DNA of 64,000 nucleotides, taken from contig CAUJIH010000015.1 of assembly GCA_963205275.1 (NCBI GenBank), positions 1 through 64,000 on the forward strand, read 5' to 3'. Positions within the stretch are counted from its first letter, which is position 1; each line of letters opens with the position of its first letter. Below the pieces are notes generated by a model that worked only from the letters and a program-made list of their open reading frames with translations, was not told where the DNA came from and did not search any database. A program made the position numbers and the translations under genes. The DNA comes from Verrucomicrobiota bacterium (lineage in GTDB: Bacteria; Verrucomicrobiota; Verrucomicrobiia; Verrucomicrobiales; DEV007). Below are positions 1-8,223 of the stretch, one piece after another.

Positions 1-8
1 GGCGACTT

Positions 9-665
9 TCAGTGCTTGTAGACATATGCCGTGAAGTCGTAGTACTTGCCGACGCCGCTGGCGAGGCTGCTATAGCCGTGATCGAGGACGACACGCGGTG
101 AGACCTCGGCAAGGAGCCAGGCAAGAAGCTCAACCGGATTCTGGTAATAGAGGTTGCTGACGGTGAAGTTCACCCGTGTCGACATCATATTGAAGGCCAT
201 GCCGTAGCGACAGAGAGAGAACATCTTTCGAAGCACCTCCTTTGCATATCGCTCCATATCAGGAATCGGAAGGTTGTGCTTCTGGGTAAGTATACCGTTG
301 CAGATCAGGAAATCATAGCTTCTCTCGCCCTTGAGTTCGAGGATGTCGCCGACAAAAAACGTCGCCTCCGGATGAGTTGCCTTGCCGTGTTCGACCATCG
401 CCTCGACGACATCGACACCGTGATAGTCAATCTCCACCCCGAGTTCCTTTGCCCTCGAAGCCAGCCCTCCCCATCCGCACCCGACGTCTAGCAACGACGG
501 TCGCGACGATCCATTGTAGAAATCCATATCGAAAACACGTAACATCTTGTCATAGCGATGAAGAAGCTCCGACTCGTCGTTCCAATCGACACCCTTCGCT
601 GTGGCTCCGTGTTCGGAGAAAACGGATGCATGGTAATCTCTGAGAAGGGACGATATTTTGTTCAT
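9..665 (-). CDS. class I SAM-dependent methyltransferase
   Basis: This gene encodes a small methyltransferase of about 218 residues. The SAM-binding motif LLDVGCGWGG lies near residue 60, followed by an acidic strand end (GVDVVEAM) and a motif IV-like stretch (YDFLICNGIL). I chose the ATG at 665; an in-frame TTG at 686 would add seven residues. It is the last gene of the minus-strand sugar cluster seen in the window and lies about 39 bases after the DegT aminotransferase gene, so a role in methylating a sugar, or an amino group on one, is likely. The substrate cannot be read from the sequence. Family assignment is firm; role is inference from context. Confidence 0.75.
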   Translation of the reverse strand: MNKISSLLRDYHASVFSEHGATAKGVDWNDESELLHRYDKMLRVFDMDFYNGSSRPSLLDVGCGWGGLASRAKELGVEIDYHGVDVVEAMVEHGKATHPEATFFVGDILELKGERSYDFLICNGILTQKHNLPIPDMERYAKEVLRKMFSLCRYGMAFNMMSTRVNFTVSNLYYQNPVELLAWLLAEVSPRVVLDHGYSSLASGVGKYYDFTAYVYKH

Positions 666-704
666 CAGTTTGGAATGTGTATTCAATTTTTGTCGCGAGG
701 GGCA

Positions 705-1811
705 TCAGCCCAAACACTCCCGCACCGTCTCCACGACTCGGTCCATCTCTTCCTCGGTGATGTCGTGATAGCTCGGGAGATTGACCCCGCGCGGCGACAG
801 AGTCCGGCTCACAGAAGTCTCGTGTCGGCTCTCGAAGTGGCCGGTCTCACTAAGGGGCCAGAAGAAGATACGACCATCGATATTTTTGGATCTGAAACGG
901 TCGAGAAGTGGCTCACGCTCGAAAGGAATCCTCTCGTCGACGATGAAAGTTGGCATCCAGTATCCGTGAATGCGGCCTAGACCATCCTGGGGATTCATCT
1001 GCACTGGCAAGCCGTCAAGCTGCTCACGGTAGTACTCGAAGATGGCGCGTTTCCTCGAGATCAGTTCCTCTATCCTCTCCATCTGGGCGCAGCCAACCGC
1101 AGCAGCGATGTTCGCCATCTTGTACTTGAAGCCGATTTCGCTCGGCCAGAACTGGCGGAGTTCGGTAGCGCTGCGCCCGTGGTTCGAAAGGGTGCGTACG
1201 GTTTCGAAGAGCGTGGTGTCGTTCGTCACCCAGATGCCACCCTCTCCGGTGGTCAGCGTCTTAGTGCCGTGGAAGGAGAAAGTGCCAAAAGTACCCATCG
1301 CCCCGGCACGAACGCCGTTGTAGATCGATCCAATCGCCTCGGCGCTGTCCTCGACGACGGGGATTCCATGTCGCTTTCCGATCTCGAAGAGTCTATCGAG
1401 ATCACACAGGTTCCCGTATAGATGAACAGCAAGAATCGCCTTAGTCCGCGACGTGATAGCCTCTTCGACGCGAGCGGGATCGAGACACCAGGAGTCGGGC
1501 AGCACGTCGACAAGCACCGGACTCGCGCCGAGGTAGGTGATCGGCGCGGCGCTTGCGATCCAGTTGATGTCCGCGAGGATCACCTCATCGCCGGGGCCAA
1601 TCCCCAGAGCGGCGAGTCCCATGTGTAGAGCTCCAGTGCAGCTTGACGTCGCTATGGCGTGCTTCACTCCGAGATGCTCCGCGAAAAGCGCTTCAAAACG
1701 CCCCACATATTCATAGCAACGTTCGCCCCAGCCGTTGCGGGCGGCATCTGTCGCATAGGCGACCTCTTTTTCCGTGATGGAAGGTTTTGTGTAATAGATT
1801 TTTGATTCCAT
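705..1811 (-). CDS. DegT/DnrJ/EryC1 PLP-dependent sugar aminotransferase
   Basis: The 368-residue product is a sugar aminotransferase or dehydratase of the DegT/DnrJ/EryC1/StrS fold. The Schiff-base lysine is expected at K184 in SFHGTKTLTTGEGG. Other family motifs are SSCTGALHMGL (cofactor phosphate pocket), PVVEDSAEAIG with the ring-stacking aspartate, and NHGR. Its overall pattern resembles perosamine synthetases, which aminate a 4-keto-6-deoxyhexose at C4. It differs clearly from the two WbpE-like aminotransferases in this cluster, so it probably serves the CDP-sugar branch encoded by the following genes. The start lies 17 bases after the RmlC-like gene. Confidence 0.85.
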   Translation of the reverse strand: MESKIYYTKPSITEKEVAYATDAARNGWGERCYEYVGRFEALFAEHLGVKHAIATSSCTGALHMGLAALGIGPGDEVILADINWIASAAPITYLGASPVLVDVLPDSWCLDPARVEEAITSRTKAILAVHLYGNLCDLDRLFEIGKRHGIPVVEDSAEAIGSIYNGVRAGAMGTFGTFSFHGTKTLTTGEGGIWVTNDTTLFETVRTLSNHGRSATELRQFWPSEIGFKYKMANIAAAVGCAQMERIEELISRKRAIFEYYREQLDGLPVQMNPQDGLGRIHGYWMPTFIVDERIPFEREPLLDRFRSKNIDGRIFFWPLSETGHFESRHETSVSRTLSPRGVNLPSYHDITEEEMDRVVETVRECLG

Positions 1812-1828
1812 GCAGGAGGAGCAGCGAA

Positions 1829-2380
1829 TCAGGGCACCCGATCCACTAGCAACTCGGTCAAAAGAGGTGCGTTTGCATCCCGTTCTGAGATGACCACTGG
1901 CCGTTCAGGCCACTCGATTTTGATCGTAGGATCGTCCCAGCGCAACACTTTCTGCAAATCGGGTCGATACTCTCCGCCCACTTGATAAAGAAGTTCGCTT
2001 TCATCCTCCAGTGTGAGATACCCGTGGGCGAGACCTCCAGGAACTAGAAGCGCTGAGGGGACAGCACCAGAAAGCTCGAAACCGCACCAGTTCCCAAAAG
2101 ACTGGGATCCTACGCGGACATCGACGAGAACGTCGAAGACCCTTCCTCTTTGACAATGGACAAGCTTCGTCTCGAAATGAGGTGCCGCCTGCCAGTGCAT
2201 TCCGCGCAAGGTTCCCCGATGACGGTTGCTAACCCACAGGGTCTGCGTCCATGCTGTCGGCAGACCTTGTGATGCAAATTCTTCGGCGGAGTAGGTTTTG
2301 ATCGACTGCCCCCGATCATCGGTGAATGGCTTCAGATCGATTCGGTAGAGTCCTTCAATCGACGTTTCCTTTTTCGTCAT
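1829..2380 (-). CDS. RmlC-like NDP-4-keto-6-deoxyhexose 3,5-epimerase (cupin)
   Basis: The 183-residue protein matches the dTDP-4-dehydrorhamnose 3,5-epimerase family. It has the DRG motif near residue 17, the catalytic-histidine segment LRGMHWQ, the core strand VFDVLVDVR, the LVPGGLAHGY segment, a conserved-type tyrosine in LLYQVGGEYRP and a C-terminal RWDDPTIKIEWP. The enzyme epimerises C3 and/or C5 of a 4-keto-6-deoxyhexose. Since the neighbouring synthesis genes make a CDP sugar, the substrate is probably CDP-linked here rather than dTDP-linked. It lies between the C-methyltransferase and the DegT gene, as expected for a branched or amino deoxysugar pathway. Confidence 0.8.
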   Translation of the reverse strand: MTKKETSIEGLYRIDLKPFTDDRGQSIKTYSAEEFASQGLPTAWTQTLWVSNRHRGTLRGMHWQAAPHFETKLVHCQRGRVFDVLVDVRVGSQSFGNWCGFELSGAVPSALLVPGGLAHGYLTLEDESELLYQVGGEYRPDLQKVLRWDDPTIKIEWPERPVVISERDANAPLLTELLVDRVP

Positions 2381-2428
2381 TTAGAAGAGCAGTTCACGGT
2401 GCACGTGCGACGAACCGAGGATGCAGTT

Positions 2429-3700
2429 TCACACTTCCCTCACCTCTGGAATCGGAATGATGAAGCGGCCTCCCTTCTTCCGATATCCCTCCTGTTGCCT
2501 GAGGATCTCCTCAGCGAAGTTCCAAGTCAGCAGGAGCGTGTAATCGGGCTGCCGATTTTCCAGTTGCTCGGCCGCGACGATGGGCAAGTGCAGGCCCGGG
2601 CTAAGCCGCCCCTGCTTAGCGGTGGAGCGATCAGCGATGAACTCGATCATTCCCCTAGGGGGATTGCAATAGTTAAGAAAAGTCGACCCCTTAGCCGAGG
2701 CACCATAAGCGGCGAGCCGCCTCCCTCCGGAGACGATTTCGTCGATTTTGGCAAGCAAAGCCGTCCGCAGTGCGACGACCCGCTCGGCGAGCGATTCGTA
2801 GTAGGACAGTCGGCGCAAGCCAGCCTCCTCCTCTTCTGCTAGTAGTTCCGCGACGACAGGCCGCACGACGTGGTACCCTTGGTGTCCGAGCCATATCCGC
2901 AACGATCCTCCGTGGATGGGGAGGCGCTCGACCTCGTAGACCTCGAGTCCGTGATTTGCGAAAAGCGGTACGAGCGGGGTGAGGTCGAAGTAGAAGACGT
3001 GCTCGTGGTAGATCGTGTCGAACTCGTTTCGGTCGAACATCTCGCGGCCATATGGAAACTCTAGACAGACCGTCCCCCCGGGGGCCAGAAGCGCGGCGAG
3101 ACCAGCGACGAAGTCGTTGATATCAGGAACGTGTGCGAAGACATTGTTTCCAAGGATGAGATCGGCTTTTCTTCGTTCCTCTACCAGGCGAGCCGCACAT
3201 TCACTCCCAAAGAACTCGACGAGAGATTCGACGCCCACAGATCGGGCCGCCTCGGCGATGTTATCGGCGGGTTCGATGCCAAGACAGGGAATGCCGAGAT
3301 CGACAAAATTGCGTAGGAGATAGCCGTCGTTCGATGCGATCTCGACAACGAAGCTTCCTTGGTCGAGACCGAGCCGTCCCCTAAAGGTCTCGACGGCGGC
3401 TGCGGCATGGCGCAGCATCGTGTCGGAATAAGACGAGAAGTAGAGATAAGAGGAAAAGAGATCGACTGGCGGAACAAGGTGAGTCAACTGGACGAGCCAG
3501 CAGCTCTCGCAGACCTGTATACCGAGAGGGAAGCGGGGTTCCTCCTGCGCGAGGTCGGACTCGGCGAGAAGATTGTTAGCGAGCGGTTGGATCCCCAGAT
3601 TGAGAACCGGACGAAGCTGCACCGAACCGCAGGCAAGACAGCGACAGACGGCTGATGCCGAGAGGCTCGAACAAAGAGCTACGTCAGGTGCTATGCTCAT
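2429..3700 (-). CDS. sugar C-methyltransferase with zinc-binding N-terminus
   Basis: This is a deoxysugar C-methyltransferase of the NovU/TylC3 type (Methyltransf_13/Methyltransf_14 architecture), about 423 residues long. Near the N-terminus, CRCLACG and a later VCESCW form a putative zinc site, with LGIQPLANNLL between them. The SAM-binding segment reads VVEIASNDGYLL. The C-terminal part has YGASAKGSTFLNY and DRSTAKQGRLSPG, typical of this family. I chose the ATG at 3700: it overlaps the rfbG stop in an ATGA junction, while the reading frame runs 27 codons further upstream only into rfbG. Family members methylate C3 or C5 of NDP-4-ketosugars, so the product is probably a branched CDP-sugar. 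Confidence 0.85.
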   Translation of the reverse strand: MSIAPDVALCSSLSASAVCRCLACGSVQLRPVLNLGIQPLANNLLAESDLAQEEPRFPLGIQVCESCWLVQLTHLVPPVDLFSSYLYFSSYSDTMLRHAAAAVETFRGRLGLDQGSFVVEIASNDGYLLRNFVDLGIPCLGIEPADNIAEAARSVGVESLVEFFGSECAARLVEERRKADLILGNNVFAHVPDINDFVAGLAALLAPGGTVCLEFPYGREMFDRNEFDTIYHEHVFYFDLTPLVPLFANHGLEVYEVERLPIHGGSLRIWLGHQGYHVVRPVVAELLAEEEEAGLRRLSYYESLAERVVALRTALLAKIDEIVSGGRRLAAYGASAKGSTFLNYCNPPRGMIEFIADRSTAKQGRLSPGLHLPIVAAEQLENRQPDYTLLLTWNFAEEILRQQEGYRKKGGRFIIPIPEVREV

Positions 3701-4785
3701 GCAGCGAAATTCTCGATCTGACAATCCATGAGGCTGCGGATCTCGGTGAATGAAGCACCCTGATGGCGCTTGCGATACCAAACCATCGTTTCAGCGACCG
3801 CCTGCGAAAAGCTCCAAGTCGGCCGCCATCCGAGGATGGAGCGGGCTAAGTCGATGGAAACGGCGAGGCGCGAAGCTTCATGAGGCGCGTCTCCTCCCGA
3901 AAGATCTTGCCACTCCCCGGGCCAGTGGATAAGGCATTCCGTCACGAGTTCCCCCACAGACCGTTCCGACTCGCCACTGGGTCCGAAATTGAAGGCGCGA
4001 TGTTGGCTTGTCGCCGCGGCCTTCTCCTCGGCCAGCCACCTCCCCAGAGAGAGGTAGCCGGAAAGGCAGTCGAGAACATGCTGCCATGGGCGAGTTGCGT
4101 TCGGCGAACGGACGCCGAGAGCATCGCCTCGTCCCAGCGCGCGGACGAGGTCGGGCACAATTCGGTTCTCAGCATAGTCTCCTCCCCCGACGACGTTGCC
4201 CCCACGTGCCGTGGCGACACGACCAAACCTTTCTTCCGCATCAAAAAAACTCCGCCTCCAGGAGGAGACGACCAGCTCCGTTGCCGCCTTCGAGGCTGAA
4301 TAGACATCATGCCCTCCGAGGCGGTCGGTTTCGCGATAGGCATAAGTCCACTCGCGGTTCTCGTAACATTTGTCGCTGGTGACCACCACGACAACCGCAT
4401 TGGGAGCAACCTGGCGGATTGCTTCGAGAAGATGACCTGTCCCTAGAACATTTGTGGCAAGCGTGTTGATTGGCTCGTCGTAGGATCTTCGCACCAGAGG
4501 CTGCGCAGCGAGGTGGAAGACAAAGTCGGGGCAAGCCATCGCAACCACCGCCGTGAGCTCCGAACGGGAAAGGAGGCTTCCTCGATGATCTCGGTCGGTT
4601 CCGAATGCACCGCCCTCACGGACGATTTCGAAGAGCTCACTCTGTCCACCGTCGGGAGCGAGCGCATAGCCATGGACCACCGCTCCAAGTCGCGCCAGCC
4701 AATGCGAGAGCCACGCTCCCTTGAAACCGGTGTGACCGGTCACGAGAATACGTTTCCCTGCAAAGGTTTCACTAAGGCTTTTCAT
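3697..4785 (-). CDS. rfbG: CDP-glucose 4,6-dehydratase
   Basis: The 362-residue short-chain dehydrogenase/reductase converts CDP-glucose to CDP-4-keto-6-deoxyglucose using bound NAD. The N-terminal nucleotide motif is VTGHTGFKGAWLSHWL near residue 15. VFHLAAQPLVRRSYDEP follows, and the catalytic Tyr-Lys pair is in VYSASKAATE. The GFKG variant of the glycine motif, RGGNVVGGGDYAENRIVPD and the downstream TRPWQHVLD are characteristic of RfbG. It starts 23 bases after rfbF and ends in a four-base overlap with the C-methyltransferase, so the three genes are very likely co-transcribed and translationally linked. Confidence 0.93.
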   Translation of the reverse strand: MKSLSETFAGKRILVTGHTGFKGAWLSHWLARLGAVVHGYALAPDGGQSELFEIVREGGAFGTDRDHRGSLLSRSELTAVVAMACPDFVFHLAAQPLVRRSYDEPINTLATNVLGTGHLLEAIRQVAPNAVVVVVTSDKCYENREWTYAYRETDRLGGHDVYSASKAATELVVSSWRRSFFDAEERFGRVATARGGNVVGGGDYAENRIVPDLVRALGRGDALGVRSPNATRPWQHVLDCLSGYLSLGRWLAEEKAAATSQHRAFNFGPSGESERSVGELVTECLIHWPGEWQDLSGGDAPHEASRLAVSIDLARSILGWRPTWSFSQAVAETMVWYRKRHQGASFTEIRSLMDCQIENFAA

Positions 4786-4808
4786 CGCACATTAAGGCCG
4801 AAGCACAT

Positions 4809-5582
4809 CTACCATCGCTTCCACGGAGCCCTGCCGGAGTTCCACAGTTCCTCTAGGTAGATTTTGTCTCGGAGTGTGTCCATCGGTCTCCAGAAGCCAT
4901 GATGCCGGTAAGCGCTCAAGTCGTTGTTCTCCGCAAGCCGCTCTAGCGGCCCCCTTTCCCACGAGGTGTCATCACCATCGATCAGATCGAGAACCTCAGG
5001 TTCAAGCACGAAAAAGCCCCCGTTAATCCAAGCGTTATCTCCGTCAGGTTTTTCACGAAATCGGCTTACCGATCCGTCGCCACCGATTTCCAAGGCTCCG
5101 TAACGCCCCGGAGGCTGGACAGCGGTAAGTGTCGCCTGGCGTCCCGCTTCGCGATGGAAGTCTATAACGGCCCTCAGATCGATGTCAGCAACACCGTCGC
5201 CGTAGGTAAAGCAAAAGGGACCGCCGCCCCTAAGCAGATGAGCAACCCTCCGGAGGCGTCCGCCCGTGTTGGTCTCCTCTCCCGTGTCGATCACGGTCAC
5301 CTTCCAAGGTTCAGCGCGCTTCTCGAGAATTTCGATAGAGTTTTCCGAAAGATCGAAGGTCACATCCGAGCTGTGCAGAAAGTAGTTTGCGAAGAATTCC
5401 TTGATAACATAGCCCTTGTAGCCCGCGCAGACGACAAAGTCATTGATTCCGTGGGAAGAGTAGATCTTGAGGATGTGCCAAAGGATAGGCATTCCCCCGA
5501 TTTCGACCATGGGCTTGGGCCGGAGATGAGTCTCCTCGCTGAGCCTCGTGCCGAGACCACCTGCGAGAATTACTGCTTTCAT
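4809..5582 (-). CDS. rfbF: glucose-1-phosphate cytidylyltransferase
   Basis: The 257-residue nucleotidyltransferase forms CDP-glucose from CTP and glucose 1-phosphate and so commits carbon to the CDP-deoxyhexose branch. The pyrophosphorylase signature LAGGLGTRLSEETHLRPKPM is at residues 6 to 25. VVCAGYKGYVIKEFFANYF and FTYGDGVADID, with the metal-binding aspartates, are as in RfbF. The ATG at 5582 gives the expected MKAVILAGG start; an in-frame TTG two codons earlier is less likely. The 235 bases upstream hold no gene, so a promoter for this sub-operon may lie there, but no convincing -35/-10 pair was found. Confidence 0.93.
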   Translation of the reverse strand: MKAVILAGGLGTRLSEETHLRPKPMVEIGGMPILWHILKIYSSHGINDFVVCAGYKGYVIKEFFANYFLHSSDVTFDLSENSIEILEKRAEPWKVTVIDTGEETNTGGRLRRVAHLLRGGGPFCFTYGDGVADIDLRAVIDFHREAGRQATLTAVQPPGRYGALEIGGDGSVSRFREKPDGDNAWINGGFFVLEPEVLDLIDGDDTSWERGPLERLAENNDLSAYRHHGFWRPMDTLRDKIYLEELWNSGRAPWKRW

Positions 5583-5817
5583 TTTCAAAACACAGTTCGT
5601 GTAATTGTCAATAAAGTGCTTCGCGCTACGGCTAGAGTCATCTTTTTGACTGGGGATCTTTCACCTTGGACACCTTCCTTCGCTCGAAAGACTCTCCGAA
5701 ACACACCACAGGAATAGAACGCGTAATGTTCCCACTCAGCATGAGCGGATGCCGAACGATTCGAAAGATAGACTGATCTCGAATAACGAATCGAGCAACG
5801 CTGCTACGCGAGAACTT

Positions 5818-6423
5818 TCAATCCCCCACTTCAATCAGAATATAATTTCCCCTCACCTGATGCCGCACACTTCTCGGGGTGATCTGCCCGATAAGTTCAA
5901 CCAACTTTTCAGGATCATTATAATACCACCGAGAATCTGGAGCAGTCTCCGGATCGGTATCGAACCCGGCGAAATAATTGCTTTGCACCCATCTCTCATA
6001 GGGCCGGGCGGAATATTTGATGTAGATGAGCCTTCCTCCCGGACAATACTGTAAAAGCCTTTCGAAATTTGCACGTAGGGCAGGATGTTCGCACGGAAGA
6101 TTCAAAAAGGAAGGCGCACGGCAAAAGATAACATCCCAAATCTCTCCACTCACGTCCAGCACGTCTCCGCATCGGAAATTAAGCTGTTCGTGCGTGAAAC
6201 CACTCGCATCCCTCGCTTCCCTAGCCTTTGCAATACCCTCGCTGGAGAGGTCGATCCCCGTCACGTGGTACCATTCGGCAAGCAGCATCGACCATTCGCC
6301 GTTGCCGCAGCCTGCATCGAGCAGACTCCCGCTTCCCCTAGCAAGATCTGTGTTCTCCACAAGCCATTCGCGCGACGCTGCCTTGAACCCTCCTCGCTCT
6401 CCGTAGAATTGATCGTAGTCCAT
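5818..6423 (-). CDS. class I SAM-dependent methyltransferase
   Basis: The product has 201 residues with motif I LLDAGCGNGEWSMLLAEWY near residue 34, the acidic GIDLSSEGIAKAREA and a motif IV-like IWDVIFCRAPSFLN. This is a free-standing class I methyltransferase of unknown substrate. It begins two bases before the stop-side boundary of the sulfotransferase-like gene, so the two are probably co-translated. The position between the CDP-sugar genes and the UDP-sugar genes suggests O- or N-methylation of a polysaccharide component. The two Methyltransferase genes of this cluster are not obvious paralogues beyond the shared fold. Confidence 0.75.
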   Translation of the reverse strand: MDYDQFYGERGGFKAASREWLVENTDLARGSGSLLDAGCGNGEWSMLLAEWYHVTGIDLSSEGIAKAREARDASGFTHEQLNFRCGDVLDVSGEIWDVIFCRAPSFLNLPCEHPALRANFERLLQYCPGGRLIYIKYSARPYERWVQSNYFAGFDTDPETAPDSRWYYNDPEKLVELIGQITPRSVRHQVRGNYILIEVGD

Positions 6424-6425
6424 TC

Positions 6426-7205
6426 TTATTGCTGATAGTTTGAATTGATTATGCGTTGGATAAATTCGAACTCTTTGTATTCGCCTCTCTCGAAGAGGGA
6501 GCGATCAAAGTCTACCTCGCCGAGTCGCGTAATTAAGTCATGTGCTAAACCTCTCTCTAGGTCGCTAATCTCAGTTGCGACCTTATTTGCGTTTTGATCC
6601 AAGCCTTCACTACTTCCCGTTATTGGAGTGACGGGCAAACTCCAACTCGTCAGTATATCTTGCAGTCGCTTACCTTGAATCAGTTCCGTGAACCGTAGTG
6701 TCTCTATCCTTGAGATGCGATTTCGCAGAGAATTGAATCGGAGTTCGTTCTCTAGCCAATCCACAAGGTTTTCTTGAAAAGGATGTAATTGTCCCGATAT
6801 AGAAAGCATTGACTTAACGGTGTTCAATGGGAGTCGCCAAGGTCGTGATGCATGGCTCGGGTAGGAATCTCTATTCGTGTAGCTTTTCGCTACGATTAAC
6901 GGATCCCGTAACAATTGAATGACTGCGATGTCGTCAGTTTGATCGAAAAAGTAGTTTCCGAATCCCCGGACAAATAGAGGATTACTCTCAAAATAGTGGC
7001 CGCCATTCTGTTTTGCTTCTGCACTGACGACATCCCACTTTGCGCTCAATTCCGCCGAGTCTAATCCCTGATTGATTGCTACAAAGTCTTGTCCATGACA
7101 GTACGGTTTAGCAACGTGATGGCATGGAAATGGGAGCATGGAACCAGCGAGCTCAGATATATAGCGAGTCCCTGAGCGACCAATAGAAGAAACAAATACG
7201 AACAT
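6426..7205 (-). CDS. sulfotransferase-like P-loop protein
   Basis: This protein of about 259 residues starts FVSSIGRSGTRYISEL, which resembles the 5-prime phosphosulfate loop of PAPS-dependent sulfotransferases. A later IQLLRDPLIVAKSYTNRD resembles the 3-prime phosphate motif (RDP followed by a serine). It would transfer sulfate from PAPS to a carbohydrate hydroxyl; sulfated surface polysaccharide is plausible in a marine verrucomicrobium, but that is inference. The ATG at 7205 places the P-loop at residue 5 to 15 as usual; a TTG at 7247 would extend it by 14 residues. Base composition is more A+T-rich than in flanking genes, compatible with transfer into the cluster. Confidence 0.6.
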   Translation of the reverse strand: MFVFVSSIGRSGTRYISELAGSMLPFPCHHVAKPYCHGQDFVAINQGLDSAELSAKWDVVSAEAKQNGGHYFESNPLFVRGFGNYFFDQTDDIAVIQLLRDPLIVAKSYTNRDSYPSHASRPWRLPLNTVKSMLSISGQLHPFQENLVDWLENELRFNSLRNRISRIETLRFTELIQGKRLQDILTSWSLPVTPITGSSEGLDQNANKVATEISDLERGLAHDLITRLGEVDFDRSLFERGEYKEFEFIQRIINSNYQQ

Positions 7206-7253
7206 AAGGAATGATTGTTTAGCGCACCTGTAATCTCTCCCCACCAAAAGTCC

Positions 7254-8204
7254 TCACTCCTCACATTTCTCCAGCACACCGACAACATCCAAGCCGTTTT
7301 GTCCATCGGCTAGAGGTTTGTCTCCTGTTTCGCAACAGTGCAGGAAGTGCTCCAACTCCAGCTGTAGGGGTTGTTTCGCTCCGGCAAAGAGGACGGTTTC
7401 ACCTTCGTCGATATTGACGAGAGTCTCTCGATCAATACCCTTGCGATACAAGACGACCTCTTGCTGCAGCTCATCGTATACTAGAATTCCCTTTTCTCCT
7501 ACGACGATCAACTCGCGTTCGGTTCGTGGCCACAACCAAGAATTGTGGAGATTAGCGACGATTCCGTTGGCAAAGTTGAGGTGGAGATGCACGTCGTCCT
7601 CGACTCCTACGGTGATCGCTGAGTGTCCTACCGAGTTCACTTTGACTGGTGCTTGCCCCACGATATAAAGGAAAACCGCAACATCGTGTACACCGAAAGA
7701 CCAGAGCGCATTTTCGACTCGTCGTGCCCGACCTAACTTTGAACGTCGCTGTGTAAGGGTATAGACCTGCCCGAGCTTACCCTCATCGAGGTATTGTTTA
7801 ATGAACTGTATTGCGGGTTGGAAGAGTAGGAGATGGCCCACCATCAAAGTTTTCTTTGCCTGCTCTGCGGCGGCCATCATTTTTTCACAATCGCTAGTCG
7901 TCAGAGCCATGGGCTTCTCAACGAGCACGTGCTTCCCATGTGCGAAGAGGTCCACCGCAAGATCGGCATGGGTAGAGACAGGAGTGGCAATGACAAACGA
8001 CTGTATATCCTGACTCAGATCCGTATTCGCCCAGAGTGCGTCCAGGCACTCGAGCACAGGGATGTCTGGAAAGTCCGATCGTACTCTGTCCTGCAGAGCA
8101 TTGGCTGGCTCAATCACGACAGCGAGGCGCCCCATCTGGTGGAGTGTTCTGACGTGGTTGATGCCCCACGCCCCAGCACCGAGAACTCCTACTTGCATGC
8201 TCAT
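7254..8204 (-). CDS. wbpB: Gfo/Idh/MocA oxidoreductase, WbpB-like sugar 3-dehydrogenase
   Basis: The 316-residue protein has an N-terminal Rossmann motif VGVLGAGAWGINHVRTL and the family signature HVLVEKPMAL near residue 100. It fits WbpB/WlbA, which oxidise C3 of UDP-N-acetylglucosaminuronate and regenerate NAD using 2-oxoglutarate in the Pseudomonas and Bordetella pathway. The assignment relies on context: WbpA-, WbpE- and WbpD-like genes lie directly upstream in the same direction (19 bases to the WbpA-like gene). Alternative: another Gfo/Idh sugar dehydrogenase of unknown specificity. Confidence 0.78.
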   Translation of the reverse strand: MSMQVGVLGAGAWGINHVRTLHQMGRLAVVIEPANALQDRVRSDFPDIPVLECLDALWANTDLSQDIQSFVIATPVSTHADLAVDLFAHGKHVLVEKPMALTTSDCEKMMAAAEQAKKTLMVGHLLLFQPAIQFIKQYLDEGKLGQVYTLTQRRSKLGRARRVENALWSFGVHDVAVFLYIVGQAPVKVNSVGHSAITVGVEDDVHLHLNFANGIVANLHNSWLWPRTERELIVVGEKGILVYDELQQEVVLYRKGIDRETLVNIDEGETVLFAGAKQPLQLELEHFLHCCETGDKPLADGQNGLDVVGVLEKCEE

Positions 8205-8223
8205 ACGATATACTTTTGGTTGA

